Shown: in pieces, positions 33,834-42,497 of the stretch
How positions within the stretch are numbered: position 1 is the stretch's first letter
Layout: each line of letters starts with the position of its first letter
NCBI GenBank assembly: GCA_046331705.1
Contig: JAXLQJ010000001.1
Span: 1 to 64,000, forward strand
Length of the DNA stretch: 64,000 nt
DNA from: JADJOY01 sp046331705 [NCBI: bacterium]
GTDB lineage: Bacteria; JADJOY01
Direction: 5' to 3'
Notes under the pieces: generated by a model
The model's database searches: none
What the model saw: only the letters and a program-made list of their open reading frames with translations
Told to the model about the DNA's origin: nothing
Program-made: the position numbers and the translations under genes

Positions 33834-35393
33834 GCGCTCGCCCCCCTCGTTCCGGCGTGCCCGCGCCCGCGCGCAACGCGACGGTTTTACACCCGAGAGC
33901 GCTGCAGGGCGCGCGCGGCAGCGCTCGGCGCGATCCTCGCGACGCTCGTCGCTGGCGCGACCTCGTGCGGCTCCGGCGGCGACGCATCACCCGCCACCGA
34001 CGACTCGCGCTTCTTCACCGACGAGCAAGGTCGCGTGCTGATCCTTCACGGCGCCAACGTGGCGAGCTCCGCCAAGACCTCGCCGGACCGAATGCCCGAC
34101 ATCACCGAAGAGGAGATCCACCTGCTCTCGCGTGAATGGGGCTTCGACTACGTCCGCTACCTGCTGAGCTGGGACGGTGTCGAGCCCGAGCCCGGCCGCT
34201 ACGACGAGAGCTATTTCCAGGGAGTCGAGAAGCGGCTCGATTGGCTGCACGCCGCGGGTCTGCACGTGATGCTCGACATGCACCAGGACGTGTGGTCGGT
34301 GAGCACGTGCGGCAACGGCAATCCCGGATGGACCGTGCGCAACGACGGCATCGCCGTCGAAAGCCCGTGCCGCTCGCCGTGGTCGTTCAACTACTTCCAG
34401 CCCGCGGTGACGCGGATCTTCGACAACTTCTGGGCTGGCGACGGCGGCGCGCACGGTGATCTCCAGCAACACTTCGCGGCCATGTGGCGCGCCGTCGCGA
34501 TGCGCTTCGGCGACCATCCGGCGGTGATCGGCTACGACGTCCTGAACGAGCCCTACCCCGGCTCGTACTTCGACAAGATCGAGGCGGGCGTTCGCCGCAG
34601 CCCCAAGCAAGGCGCGCCGTCGGCGGCGTTCGACGTGGAGCGCTTCGCGCCCTTCTACCAGCGCGTGATCGACGCCATTCGTACGGTCGACGAGCGCCAC
34701 TGGATCTTCTTCGAACCGCGCTTCGGCGCGCCCGGCAACGGCTCGCCGTCGTGGATCCCGCGGCTCGACGACCCGCGGCGCGGCACGCCGCGGATCGCGT
34801 ATGCGCCGCACCTCTATTCCGCGATCGCCGAGGCCGCCAACGTCTACTTCCCGTGGATCGATTCGGTGGCGGCGTGGGAACGCGAGCGCCGAACCGACGT
34901 CGAACGGCAAGGCGGGCCGATGGTGATCGGCGAGTTCGGTTTCTCGTGGTCCATGGCCGACGCCTCGCGCTACATGACGGACGTGCTCGACATGGCGGAC
35001 CGCCTGATGGCCGGTTGGGCGTATTGGGCGTGGGACCCGGGTGGGCCGACCGGCTGGGCCTTCTACGATCGCGACACCGGCACGCCCAACCCGAACAGCG
35101 ACTACCTCGGTCGGCCGTATCCCCAGCGCGTCGCCGGCGTGCCGAGCGCCTATGGCTTCGACCACCCGAGCCGCGTGTTCGAGCTCACCTTCACCGACCG
35201 GCGCGGCGTGAGCGGCGCGACCGAGATCTACCTCGGCGCGCATCGCAACTACCCCGGCGGGTGGCACGTCGAGGCGAGCGATCCCGAGGGCTCGTGGACC
35301 AGCACCTGGGACGACGCGCGCGAGGTTCTCGCCGTGACCACCCCGGCCACCGGAGGCGAACACCGCATCCGGGTCTTGCCCGGAAGGGAATGA
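33819..35393 (+). CDS. GH5 endoglycoceramidase-like lipoprotein
   Basis: The 524-residue protein has an N-terminal export segment (AAALGAILATLVAGATSC) with a probable lipid Cys50. A GH5 core follows: ILHGANVASSAK, MLDMHQDVWS, the acid/base Glu244 in YDVLNEP and the nucleophile Glu372 in VIGEFGFSWS, then a C-terminal beta-sandwich. The pattern matches endoglycoceramidases more closely than the paralogue at 1809-3158. It would act on glycolipids at the cell surface or outside. The ATG at 33819 is the only plausible start before the signal, but it has no ribosome site and lies within the divergent cyclase gene's first codons. Confidence 0.85.
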   Translation: MTPSHALAPLVPACPRPRATRRFYTRERCRARAAALGAILATLVAGATSCGSGGDASPATDDSRFFTDEQGRVLILHGANVASSAKTSPDRMPDITEEEIHLLSREWGFDYVRYLLSWDGVEPEPGRYDESYFQGVEKRLDWLHAAGLHVMLDMHQDVWSVSTCGNGNPGWTVRNDGIAVESPCRSPWSFNYFQPAVTRIFDNFWAGDGGAHGDLQQHFAAMWRAVAMRFGDHPAVIGYDVLNEPYPGSYFDKIEAGVRRSPKQGAPSAAFDVERFAPFYQRVIDAIRTVDERHWIFFEPRFGAPGNGSPSWIPRLDDPRRGTPRIAYAPHLYSAIAEAANVYFPWIDSVAAWERERRTDVERQGGPMVIGEFGFSWSMADASRYMTDVLDMADRLMAGWAYWAWDPGGPTGWAFYDRDTGTPNPNSDYLGRPYPQRVAGVPSAYGFDHPSRVFELTFTDRRGVSGATEIYLGAHRNYPGGWHVEASDPEGSWTSTWDDAREVLAVTTPATGGEHRIRVLPGRE

Positions 35394-35456
35394 TCCCGCA
35401 AGAATCCGATCGAAACAGGCCGCACCCGATTCCGGGACCGCGAAGGAGGACGAGCC

Positions 35457-35774
35457 GTGACGCCCGCCGAGGTACACGAACGCCGAGAGGAATTGTTGAT
35501 TCTCGACGTTCGAGAGAAGGACGAATGGAACGCCGGACGAATCGAAGGCGCTCTGCACATTCCGATGGCGGAGGTGGACACTCGCTCCGACGAGATCGAC
35601 CCCACGCGCACCATCGCCTGCGTGTGCCGCAGCGGCGCCCGCAGCGGGAAGATCACGACGATGCTGCGTTCGCGCGGCTACGACGTGCACAACGTGGACG
35701 GCGGCATGCGCGCGTGGGACGCCGCGGGGCTCCCGTTCGTGAACAAGGACGGCGGACCGGGGCGGGTGGTCTGA
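35457..35774 (+). CDS. Single-domain rhodanese-like sulfurtransferase
   Basis: The 105-residue protein starts at GTG, with GAAGGAGG just upstream. It has LLILDVREKDEWNAGRIEGALHIP (CH2A region), the active-site Cys57 loop CRSGARS and NVDGGMRAW. This is a complete cytoplasmic single-domain rhodanese, as in GlpE/PspE-type proteins, transferring sulfane sulfur to thiophilic acceptors. It follows the GH5 gene by 63 nt and may be on the same transcript. A short T-run (35781-35785) after the stop might mark the end of transcription. Confidence 0.9.
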   Translation: MTPAEVHERREELLILDVREKDEWNAGRIEGALHIPMAEVDTRSDEIDPTRTIACVCRSGARSGKITTMLRSRGYDVHNVDGGMRAWDAAGLPFVNKDGGPGRVV

Positions 35775-36150
35775 GCTGAGTTTTTGCGGGGGGTTGTTCC
35801 GCGTCCCCCGCCCTTCGCGGCAAAGCCGCGAAGGGGCCCACCCCTGAGTCGCCTCGCTTCGCTCGTCGGCTCGCCGCGGGCTCGCGCAGAGATCGACGGC
35901 GAGCGGGGAGACCGGGCGCGGAGCAGGCCGGCGGGGAACCACGTCGGGTTGTTCCAAACCCCTGACCAGGCGCGGCAAAGCCGCGAAGGGGCCCACCCGA
36001 GTCACTCGCTGCGCTCGTGGCTCGCCGCTGGCTCGCGCAGAGATCGACGGCGAGCGGGGAGACCGGGGCGCGGAGCAGGCCGTCGAGGAACTACGTCGGG
36101 TTGTTCCAAACCCCCGCCCTCGCGGCAAAGCCGCGAAGGGATCGGGCGAG
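35775..36150. other. Gene-free region holding a tandem repeat
   Basis: These 376 bases between the rhodanese and MATE genes contain only the repeat array described in the next entry. Long open frames across it on both strands are low-complexity and not protein-like. Confidence 0.6.
35792..36140. repeat. Two and a half copies of a 152-155 bp tandem repeat with hairpin cores
   Basis: Copies begin GGTTGTTCC at 35792, 35947 and 36099 (periods 155 and 152); the third is cut off after the hairpin near 36140. Each copy contains a stem-loop GCGGC-AAA-GCCGC, extended to TTCGCGGC-AAA-GCCGCGAA in copy one (35814-35832), at 35971-35985 in copy two and 36120-36136 in copy three. The first two copies share a long conserved part (CTCGCGCAGAGATCGACGGC, then GAGCGGGGAGACCGG). 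Conservation of the hairpins with drift between them suggests a family of dispersed structured repeats like REP or RUP elements. No coding capacity or transposase. Confidence 0.75.
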
Positions 36151-37662
36151 TCACGGCGGAGCGGCAGCACCGGCGCGCGCCGCGTTCTTCCTCCAGTTGC
36201 CGCGTGAGAACGCGAGGCTGAGCCAGATCGCGCGCGCCAGGTGATCGAGCGCCAGGGCGCCCCACACCCACAGCACCGTCGCTCCGCGGTCGGGGCTCGC
36301 GAGGTAGGCCACCGGCACGCGCAGCACCCAGTTCGCCACCAGCGCCGCGAAGAACGGCGTCATCGTGTCGCCCGCGCCGCGCAACGCGCCGGCGAGCGTG
36401 AAGTGCATGCCGAGCAGCGGTTGCGCCGCGGCAAGCACCAGCATGAACGGGCCCAGCTCGCGGACGATTCCCTCGTCCGGCGTGAAGAAACGCGCCAGCG
36501 GCGTGCGCCCGAGCGCGAAGAAGACTCCCAGCACCACCGAGACCACCAGCGACAGCAACGTCGCGCGCCAGCCCACCCGTGCGGCGCGTCGATCGTCTCC
36601 GGCGCCGATCGCGTGCCCCACCAGCGTGGCCGCCGCCACCGCGAAGCTCGTGCCCGGGATCCAGGTGAACGAGAGGATGCGGATGCCGATCGTGTACGCC
36701 GCCACCGCCGCCGCGCCGAAGCGCCCGATGACCGCGAAGTACGTCATCATCGCCACCTGCAGCACCGCGCGCTCGGCGACCGCGGGCGCCGAGAGCCGCG
36801 CCAGCTCGCGCGCCACCGCGCCGCCCGCGCGGAAATCACCCGCGCCCACGCGGAGCTCGGCGGGCGCCTGTCGGCCGCGCGCCGCCCAGGCGAAGGCGAT
36901 CAACCCCACCGCCTGAGACACCAGCGTCGCGAGGCCGGCTCCGGCGAGCTCGAGACGCGGCATGCCCAGGTGCCCGAAGATCAGCACCGCGTTGAGCGCG
37001 ATCTTGATGACGGTCACGCCGAGCGCGATCGCCATCGGCAAGCGCGTCTCGCCGAGCGCGCGAAAGCCGCTTTCGAGCGTGAGCGAGAGCCCGAAGAGCA
37101 ACGTCGAGCCGAGCGTCAACCGGAAGTACGGGATCCCCACGGCGATGGCCGGCTGGGGGGCCGAGAGCCAGCCCATCAAGGTGCCGGGGATGGCGAGACA
37201 GACGACCGTCACCAGCAGCGACACCGCCACCGTGAACGCGAGCGAGCCCGCCAGCGCGTGCCGTGCACGCGTGGCGTCGCCGGCGCCGCGCGCTTGCGCC
37301 ATGAGCGCCACGCACGCCGCACCGAGGCCGAGCAGCACCGCTTGCGTCAGGTTCAGGTATTGGGTCGCGTAGCCGACCGCCTGCACGTCGAGTCGGTCGA
37401 GCTTCCCGACCATCGCGATGTCGATGAGGCTCACGGCGCTCGCGAGGACTTGCGAGAGGATCACCGGCCACGAGAGCGCCCAGATCTCGCGATCCGTGGC
37501 GCGGCGCTCGGCGGTGAACGCGAACGGCCCCGACGCGTGCGCGGCGAGCGCGGCGGCGGGCAAGCCGCCGCCCGACTCGGCGGCGTCGCCACCGCTCGGA
37601 TCGATTTCCGCCTCGGGCGATCGAGCGCGAGCGGCGAGTGGCTTACGATCGCGCGCTTCCAT
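36151..37662 (-). CDS. MATE family multidrug/toxin efflux transporter
   Basis: A 503-residue transporter with twelve hydrophobic helices in two six-helix bundles. Hallmarks are the opening LSWPVILSQVLASAVSLIDIAMVGKLD, the QAVLLGLGAACVALMAQARGAGD loop, and the second-half FAVAAATLVGHAIGAGDDRRA, matching the paired motif of MatE domains. It exchanges cations for organic substrates across the inner membrane. The ATG at 37662 was chosen; the open frame runs on to 37773, but that sequence is Arg-rich and not membrane-like. No strong ribosome site is seen. It ends right at the repeat array. Confidence 0.9.
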   Translation of the reverse strand: MEARDRKPLAARARSPEAEIDPSGGDAAESGGGLPAAALAAHASGPFAFTAERRATDREIWALSWPVILSQVLASAVSLIDIAMVGKLDRLDVQAVGYATQYLNLTQAVLLGLGAACVALMAQARGAGDATRARHALAGSLAFTVAVSLLVTVVCLAIPGTLMGWLSAPQPAIAVGIPYFRLTLGSTLLFGLSLTLESGFRALGETRLPMAIALGVTVIKIALNAVLIFGHLGMPRLELAGAGLATLVSQAVGLIAFAWAARGRQAPAELRVGAGDFRAGGAVARELARLSAPAVAERAVLQVAMMTYFAVIGRFGAAAVAAYTIGIRILSFTWIPGTSFAVAAATLVGHAIGAGDDRRAARVGWRATLLSLVVSVVLGVFFALGRTPLARFFTPDEGIVRELGPFMLVLAAAQPLLGMHFTLAGALRGAGDTMTPFFAALVANWVLRVPVAYLASPDRGATVLWVWGALALDHLARAIWLSLAFSRGNWRKNAARAGAAAPP

Positions 37663-37765
37663 GAGAGCGCGGCACGCTATCCGCTCGCCCGGTGCCGCAC
37701 AACCAACGCGCGACCCGACGCGAGACCCACACGACCCACGCGCGACGCGCGGCGCAGCGCGCCCG

Positions 37766-37795
37766 TTGCCCACTGCGCGAGCGTGACGCTATGGT
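37766..37795 (+). promoter_or_regulatory. Sigma-70-like promoter for the 37845 hydrolase gene
   Basis: TTGCCC (37766-37771) and TATGGT (37790-37795) are separated by 18 bases, each matching four of six consensus positions. The start would be near 37802, giving a leader of about 43 nt to the ATG at 37845 and excluding the alternative ATG at 37791. Confidence 0.4.
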
Positions 37796-37844
37796 CCGCG
37801 CACTGCGTCATTCCAGTGTCGTCGAAGCATCGCGGAGGGGCGTC

Positions 37845-38978
37845 ATGGGGCGTAGGATCTCGCGGTTCCTCGACGAGACGGCGAGCTCACTCGCCGGTGT
37901 CCTTCACCGGAGCAGCCCGCCGCATCCGAACACCCTCCACCAGCTCGAAGCGTTCCACGGCCTCGCTCCCGATCAGTTGCTGCCGGCGGCACCCGTCCCG
38001 GCGCGCGTGACGATCCGGCCGCGCTGGAACACCGCCGAATTCCTGTGCGAGGACCTCGCGTTCGCGTCTCCGCACCAGCCCCTGTCCGAGGACTTCCGAC
38101 GGCGTCACGAGGCCGAGTACGAAGCCAACGCCACGGTTCACGTGCGCTGGATCCGGCACCTCGCGCGCCCCGAGCGCCCCACGCTCATCTACCTGCATTC
38201 GTGGATGCAGCCCGACTTCAAGTGGGAAGAGCGTCAGATGTTGCCGGGCCTGGCGCGGAAGCTCGGCGTGCACATCGCACGCATGCAGCTTCCGTATCAC
38301 GGGCTGAGGCGGCCCAAGGGCTCGCGCTTCCACGGCGAGTACTTCTGGACCGCCGACCTGGTGCGCACCATCGAGGCGATCCGCCAGAGCGTGATGGACG
38401 CGCGCGCCCTGATCGGCTGGCTCGACGAGTCCGGGCAAGGCCCGGTGGGGATGTCGGGCGCGAGCCTCGGCGGCATGATGACGCTCACCACCGCGTGCGT
38501 GGAGCCGAAGCTCGCGTTCGTGATCTCGGTGGCGGCCCACCTCGACCTGCCGTCGGTGATGCTGGAAGCGTCGCTGCTCACGCGCTTCCGGCGCGAGCTC
38601 GCGACCTTCGGCTGGGGCCCCGAGCACGTGGGCGACTATCTGCGCGAGGTGGGCTTCCAGGAGCTCAAGCCCGCGATTCCCAAGGACCACATCCTGCTCA
38701 TCGCCGGGCGATACGACCGCATCCTGCGACCCGAGCGCCTGCAGCATCTCTGGAAGCGCTGGAACGAGCCGCCCATCGCTTGGTTCGAGGGCGGCCACGT
38801 CGAGATGTTCCGCTATCTGCGCGGCCCCGTGCACGAGATGCGCGAGTTCATCCGCGGTCTGGGGCTCGACGGCGTCGAGGAAGCGGAGCCGGAGGCGGCG
38901 TCGCGCCCCGACCCCGCACCAGCGTCCTCGTCACGCGCCCGGCCGGAGCCGAGCAACTTCAGCTCACTCTGGGCGTAG
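37845..38978 (+). CDS. Alpha/beta hydrolase of the ABHD18-like type
   Basis: A 377-residue cytoplasmic protein. The hydrolase core has LIYLHSWMQPDFKWEE (oxyanion region), the nucleophile elbow GMSGASLGGMM, the acid in IAGRYDRILRPE and the final His in WFEGGHVEMFR. A long N-terminal part of about 105 residues precedes the core and may be a lid. The start at 37845 follows GGAGGGG at 37833-37840. The opening and motif spacing resemble the poorly characterised ABHD18-type family. Its 3' end overlaps the convergent next gene by 15 nt. Confidence 0.75.
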   Translation: MGRRISRFLDETASSLAGVLHRSSPPHPNTLHQLEAFHGLAPDQLLPAAPVPARVTIRPRWNTAEFLCEDLAFASPHQPLSEDFRRRHEAEYEANATVHVRWIRHLARPERPTLIYLHSWMQPDFKWEERQMLPGLARKLGVHIARMQLPYHGLRRPKGSRFHGEYFWTADLVRTIEAIRQSVMDARALIGWLDESGQGPVGMSGASLGGMMTLTTACVEPKLAFVISVAAHLDLPSVMLEASLLTRFRRELATFGWGPEHVGDYLREVGFQELKPAIPKDHILLIAGRYDRILRPERLQHLWKRWNEPPIAWFEGGHVEMFRYLRGPVHEMREFIRGLGLDGVEEAEPEAASRPDPAPASSSRARPEPSNFSSLWA

Positions 38979-39707
38979 GCCCTTCAGCATCGTGACGAAG
39001 GCGGATTGCGCCGCCTTCACGGTCTTGTCGTCGCCCGTGAGCTTGAAGAACCACGGGCCACCCTCTCCCTCGACCACCGCACCCAGCAAGCGCGAGTTGG
39101 GCTGTGGCGCCGACGGCCCCATCCCCATGCCGCTCGCCTTGAGCGTGCCGGCCACCGTGACGGTGGCGACCTGAAACGTCTTCCCGGCGCTCTTCACCTC
39201 GAACGAGTCGCGCTCCGCCTTGGTGCCGGCGGGCGAATCGATCTGGGTGATCCAGCGCTCGATGTTGCTCTCGCGGTCGCCGCCCTGCCCCCCACCGAAA
39301 TGGAAGAGCACCAGGTCGGCCTTGCCGCCCTCCCCCGTGACCGTCGCCTGGACGATGCGCATCGCGGAGGTGGGCGGCTGCAGCGTCCAACCGGAGGGGA
39401 CCGCGAACTTGATCCCGCGCGCGTGGACGAGACCTTCGGCGTCCGGCTTCGCCGCCTCCAGCGGTGCCGCGGGTGCGCCCATGCCCATCCCCGGTGGCAT
39501 CCCGGGATTCGTGCCGCCCGACATCGACGGATGCCCCGGCGGCATCCCCATCCCGCCGTGCGCGGGAAGCGGCGGTGCGATGGGCGCCGTGGGCGCTGGA
39601 GCCGCCGGCTGCGGGTCCTCGGCGGAGGCCAACGAGACGAGACCGAACGCGAGACCCGCCGACGCGAGACCGCGCACCACGAGCGAGGATTTCCGAAGAC
39701 GCTTCAT
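38964..39707 (-). CDS. Exported Met/Pro/Gly-rich protein, unknown
   Basis: The 247-residue protein has a signal peptide (cut after SLASA) and a low-complexity Pro/Gly/Met linker (about residues 30-80, with repeats such as GGMGMPPGHP and PGMPPGMGMG). A folded domain of about 150 residues follows, beginning IKFAVPSGWTLQPPTSAMR. That domain resembles periplasmic proteins with a split PsbP/LpqN-like fold (VPSGW opening, final LKGLRPE helix), though I cannot name it. The Met/His-rich linker could bind copper. GGAGGGTCCC precedes the ATG. Confidence 0.7.
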   Translation of the reverse strand: MKRLRKSSLVVRGLASAGLAFGLVSLASAEDPQPAAPAPTAPIAPPLPAHGGMGMPPGHPSMSGGTNPGMPPGMGMGAPAAPLEAAKPDAEGLVHARGIKFAVPSGWTLQPPTSAMRIVQATVTGEGGKADLVLFHFGGGQGGDRESNIERWITQIDSPAGTKAERDSFEVKSAGKTFQVATVTVAGTLKASGMGMGPSAPQPNSRLLGAVVEGEGGPWFFKLTGDDKTVKAAQSAFVTMLKGLRPE

Positions 39708-39893
39708 GGGACCCTCCGACGCGTGCCGCGGCGTCGTGCGACCTGCGAGTGGACCGCGGCCGACACGACGGCCGTGGTTGCGACCAACGCGGCACAGTGT
39801 GGCGCAGCGACGCCATCGCCGTCCCCCAGCGCGGCTCGATCGCGACGGCCTGCTAGGCTGTCGCGCCTCGTCCACCTCACGCGAGAGGCCACC
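39708..39893. other. Divergent intergenic region
   Basis: The region lies between the divergent genes starting at 39707 and 39894. TAGGCT (39854-39859, in TGCTAGGCT) is a candidate -10 element for the plus-strand gene. Nothing else is recognised. Confidence 0.4.
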
Positions 39894-40184
39894 GTGATCG
39901 ACCGAATGGCAGAAGCGTTGCTCGCCGACCTCGACCCCGCGCTCGAGGGCCAAGCGAGCGCCACGCCCGAGCGCCGCGAAGCCGCCAAGCGGATCTTGGC
40001 GCAGGCACTCGCCCAGGCGGTGCGAGAGGCGCATTCGGGCATGCGCGAGCGCGCGTTTCGCGCCGCGCGCGGCGTCGCCTACGAGCGCACCAAGGCCGGC
40101 GCCGAGGGCGAGGCGAAGGGCGCCGAGGCCGCCGCCGAGTCCATCCGCGCGCTCGACGTCGAGCCGCCGGAAGAGGCTCCGTGA
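39894..40184 (+). CDS. Small Ala-rich helical protein, unknown
   Basis: A protein of about 96 residues made almost wholly of Ala, Glu and Arg and predicted all-helical (AEALLADLDPAL, RILAQALAQAVREA, AFRAARGVAYERTKAG). I do not recognise it. I chose GTG 39894 because GAGAGG lies just upstream; ATG 39906 is the alternative. Its stop overlaps the start of the next gene in a GTGA junction, so the two are coupled. It may be cytoplasmic and bind its membrane partner. Confidence 0.55.
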   Translation: MIDRMAEALLADLDPALEGQASATPERREAAKRILAQALAQAVREAHSGMRERAFRAARGVAYERTKAGAEGEAKGAEAAAESIRALDVEPPEEAP

Positions 40185-40570
40185 TCCCGCTGGGTTCCAC
40201 CCGCTGCCGCGGGTGCGGCGCCGAGGGTGCCAGGCGCACGGCGAATCCGGGCATCGGCGTCGGGTTCCTGGCGATGGGAGTCTTCTTGATCGCGATCGCG
40301 CTCGCCGTGAGGTGGTACGGCGGCGTCGGCGTGTGGCACCAGGTGCTCGGCTGGGGGCTCGTGATCTCCGCGAGCGCCGGCCTGTTCGGAGACGGGCGCG
40401 CGCTGCTGCGCGGCGGTGAGACCTCGGCGTTCTGGATCGAGACGCGGACCCGTTGCGGTGCCTGCGGCCAGCGCACCCGCTACGCCACCGGCCAGCGCGT
40501 GACCCGCTGGCTCCTCCTCGCGACCTTCCTGGTCTTCGGCTACCTGCGCTTCGGCTCGCCGCGAATCTGA
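40181..40570 (+). CDS. Small membrane protein with two zinc-ribbon-like Cys pairs
   Basis: A 129-residue protein with an N-terminal CRGCGAEG pair and a later CGACGQRTRY pair flanking two hydrophobic helices (GVGFLAMGVFLIAIALAV and VLGWGLVISASAGLFG); a third short helix ends the protein. The Cys pairs probably form one zinc ribbon on the cytoplasmic side. Family unknown. The GTG start overlaps the stop of the preceding small gene, supporting coupled expression. Confidence 0.65.
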   Translation: MIPLGSTRCRGCGAEGARRTANPGIGVGFLAMGVFLIAIALAVRWYGGVGVWHQVLGWGLVISASAGLFGDGRALLRGGETSAFWIETRTRCGACGQRTRYATGQRVTRWLLLATFLVFGYLRFGSPRI

Positions 40571-40691
40571 GCGCGAGCGGCAGGCGCCCGAGCGGCGCGT
40601 GCCCACGATCGCTGCACGGTTTGTGGACCGGCCGGGAGCTAGACTCGGCGCGGCGGCGAGCCGGCGGGAGTCCGCGACGCGCTGCGATCCC

Positions 40692-41621
40692 ATGCGCTCG
40701 TTCGTGCTGCGGCGGCTGGCGACGTCGATCCCGGTGGTGGTCGGGGTCGTGACGCTGGTGTTCGCGCTCATCCACCTGGTGCCCGGCGATCCGGTGGACG
40801 CGATGCTCGGCGAGACCGCCATGCCCGCGCAACGCGACGAGCTGCGCAAGGCGCTGGGCCTCGATCGGCCCATCCTCGTCCAGTACGCCCATTTCGTCGG
40901 CGGTCTCGCGCGCGGCGACTTGGGCACGAGCTTTCGCCGCGCCACGCCCGTGAGCGAGCTGCTGGCGGAGCGCTACCCCGCCACGTTCCAGCTCACGCTC
41001 GCGGCGATGATCGTGGCGACGCTGGTGGCGATGCCGCTCGGCGTGCTGGCGGCGCTGCGCGCGCGCAGCTGGATCGACCACGGCTCGAGCGCGGTGGCGT
41101 TGCTCGGGGTGTCGATCCCGAACTTCTGGCTCGGCCCCATGCTGATCCTGCTGTTCGCGATCCGTCTCGACTGGCTGCCGGTCTCGGGACGTGACGGTCT
41201 CGCCAACCTGGTGCTGCCGGCGCTCACCCTCGGTCTCGGGCTCACCGGGATCCTCACCCGCATGACCCGGAGCAGCCTCCTCGAGACCCTGAGCGAGGAC
41301 TACATCCGCACCGCCAAGGCGAAGGGATTGAGCCCCGCGGTCATCGTGTGGAAGCACGCGATGCGAAACGCGCTCATCCCGATCGTGACGCTGATGGCGC
41401 TCCAGTTCGGCGCGCTCCTCGCCGGGTCGGTGATCACCGAGACGATCTTCTCGTGGCCGGGAGTCGGCAAGCTGCTGCTCGAAGGCATCCGCGCCCGCGA
41501 CTATCCCGTGGTGCAGGGCGTGGTGCTCACCATCGCGCTCACCTACGTGGCGGTGAACCTGCTCACCGATCTCGTCTACGCCTGGGTGAACCCGGGCATC
41601 CGCTTCGGGGGCGGCCGGTGA
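40692..41621 (+). CDS. DppB/OppB-type ABC permease
   Basis: A 309-residue inner-membrane permease. The N-terminal helix and LVPGDPVDAMLGE, DRPILVQYAHFVGGLARGDLGTSF are typical of DppB; the coupling loop is DYIRTAKAKGLSP with the EAA-type pattern, and it ends YAWVNPGIRFGGGR, where the YA..NP.IR.. tail is diagnostic. It transports peptides, nickel or oligosaccharides with a DppC partner, ATPases and a binding protein. Only the partner permease is next to it here. A TAGACT hexamer at 40640-40645 is a possible -10 element. Confidence 0.92.
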   Translation: MRSFVLRRLATSIPVVVGVVTLVFALIHLVPGDPVDAMLGETAMPAQRDELRKALGLDRPILVQYAHFVGGLARGDLGTSFRRATPVSELLAERYPATFQLTLAAMIVATLVAMPLGVLAALRARSWIDHGSSAVALLGVSIPNFWLGPMLILLFAIRLDWLPVSGRDGLANLVLPALTLGLGLTGILTRMTRSSLLETLSEDYIRTAKAKGLSPAVIVWKHAMRNALIPIVTLMALQFGALLAGSVITETIFSWPGVGKLLLEGIRARDYPVVQGVVLTIALTYVAVNLLTDLVYAWVNPGIRFGGGR

Positions 41622-42496
41622 GCGCGGCGCCGACCGCGCCGGCGCGCAGCTTCGCTTCGTCCGGCGGGTCGCGGCTCGCGGCACGCTTCCTCGCGCACCG
41701 CGGGGCGATGCTCGGGCTGACGCTGACGGCGCTGCTGCTCCTCCTGGCGGCGCTCGGCCCTTGGCTCGCCCCGCACGATCCGCTCGCGCAGGACCTCGGC
41801 GCGCGGCTCGCGGCACCCGACGGCGCGCACTGGCTGGGCCGCGACTCGCTCGGCCGCGACCTCTTGAGCCGCATCCTGGTGGGCGCCCGCGTGTCGCTCG
41901 CCGTGGGGTTGGTGGTGGTGACGGTGTCGGCGAGCGTGGGCACGCTGATCGGCGCGGCCGTGGGGCTGGCGGGCGGATGGGTCGACGAGGTCGCCATGCG
42001 CGTCGTCGACGTGCTGCTCGCGTTCCCGGGCATCCTGCTCGCCATCGCGATCAGCGCGGTCCTCGGCCCTGGCCTCGATCACACGGTGATGGCGCTCTGC
42101 GTCCTGGGCTGGGTGGGCTACGCGCGGCTGGTGCGCGGCCAGGTGCTGGCGCTGCGCGAGCGCGAGTTCGTGCAGGCCGCGGTGGCGCTCGGTGCCGGTC
42201 GCGCCCGAATCGTGCTCAAGCACCTGATCCCGAACCTGCTGGCGCCGGTGCTGGTGCAAGCCACCTTCGGCATGGCGAGCGCGATCGTCGCGGAAGCGAG
42301 CCTGAGCTTTCTCGGTCTGGGCGTCGTGCCGCCCACGCCGAGCTGGGGCAGCATGATCGACGAAGGCCGGCTCTACCTCGAGCAAGCACCGCACGTGGCG
42401 GCCTTCCCGGGGCTCGCCATCTTGCTCACGGTGCTCGGCCTCAACTTCCTGGGCGACGGGCTGCGCGACGCGCTCGACGTGAAGAGCGCCCACTGA
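41618..42496 (+). CDS. DppC/OppC-type ABC permease
   Basis: A 292-residue permease with a GTG start overlapping the DppB stop (GTGA). It has the N-terminal OppC-type helix, WLAPHDPLAQDLGARLAAPDGAHWLGRDSLGRDLLSRILVGAR (the GTD..GRD..SR.. motif of OppC), the coupling loop EREFVQAAVALGAG and a C-terminal FLGDGLRDALDVK tail. It pairs with the preceding DppB homologue. No ATPase or binding-protein gene lies nearby, so the pair is an orphan core; the next gene encodes an AsmA-like protein one base after its stop. Confidence 0.92.
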   Translation: MSAAPTAPARSFASSGGSRLAARFLAHRGAMLGLTLTALLLLLAALGPWLAPHDPLAQDLGARLAAPDGAHWLGRDSLGRDLLSRILVGARVSLAVGLVVVTVSASVGTLIGAAVGLAGGWVDEVAMRVVDVLLAFPGILLAIAISAVLGPGLDHTVMALCVLGWVGYARLVRGQVLALREREFVQAAVALGAGRARIVLKHLIPNLLAPVLVQATFGMASAIVAEASLSFLGLGVVPPTPSWGSMIDEGRLYLEQAPHVAAFPGLAILLTVLGLNFLGDGLRDALDVKSAH

Positions 42497-42497
42497 C

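Noticed and set aside
35792-36140. Possible CRISPR array
   Set aside because: Units of 152-155 bp are far too long, copies are diverged, and there is no repeat-spacer pattern or cas gene.
33987-36170. Minus-strand open frame of about 730 codons through the repeat array and GH5 gene
   Set aside because: It runs antisense to a clear GH5 gene and repeats the same low-complexity words inside the tandem repeat; no domain recognisable.
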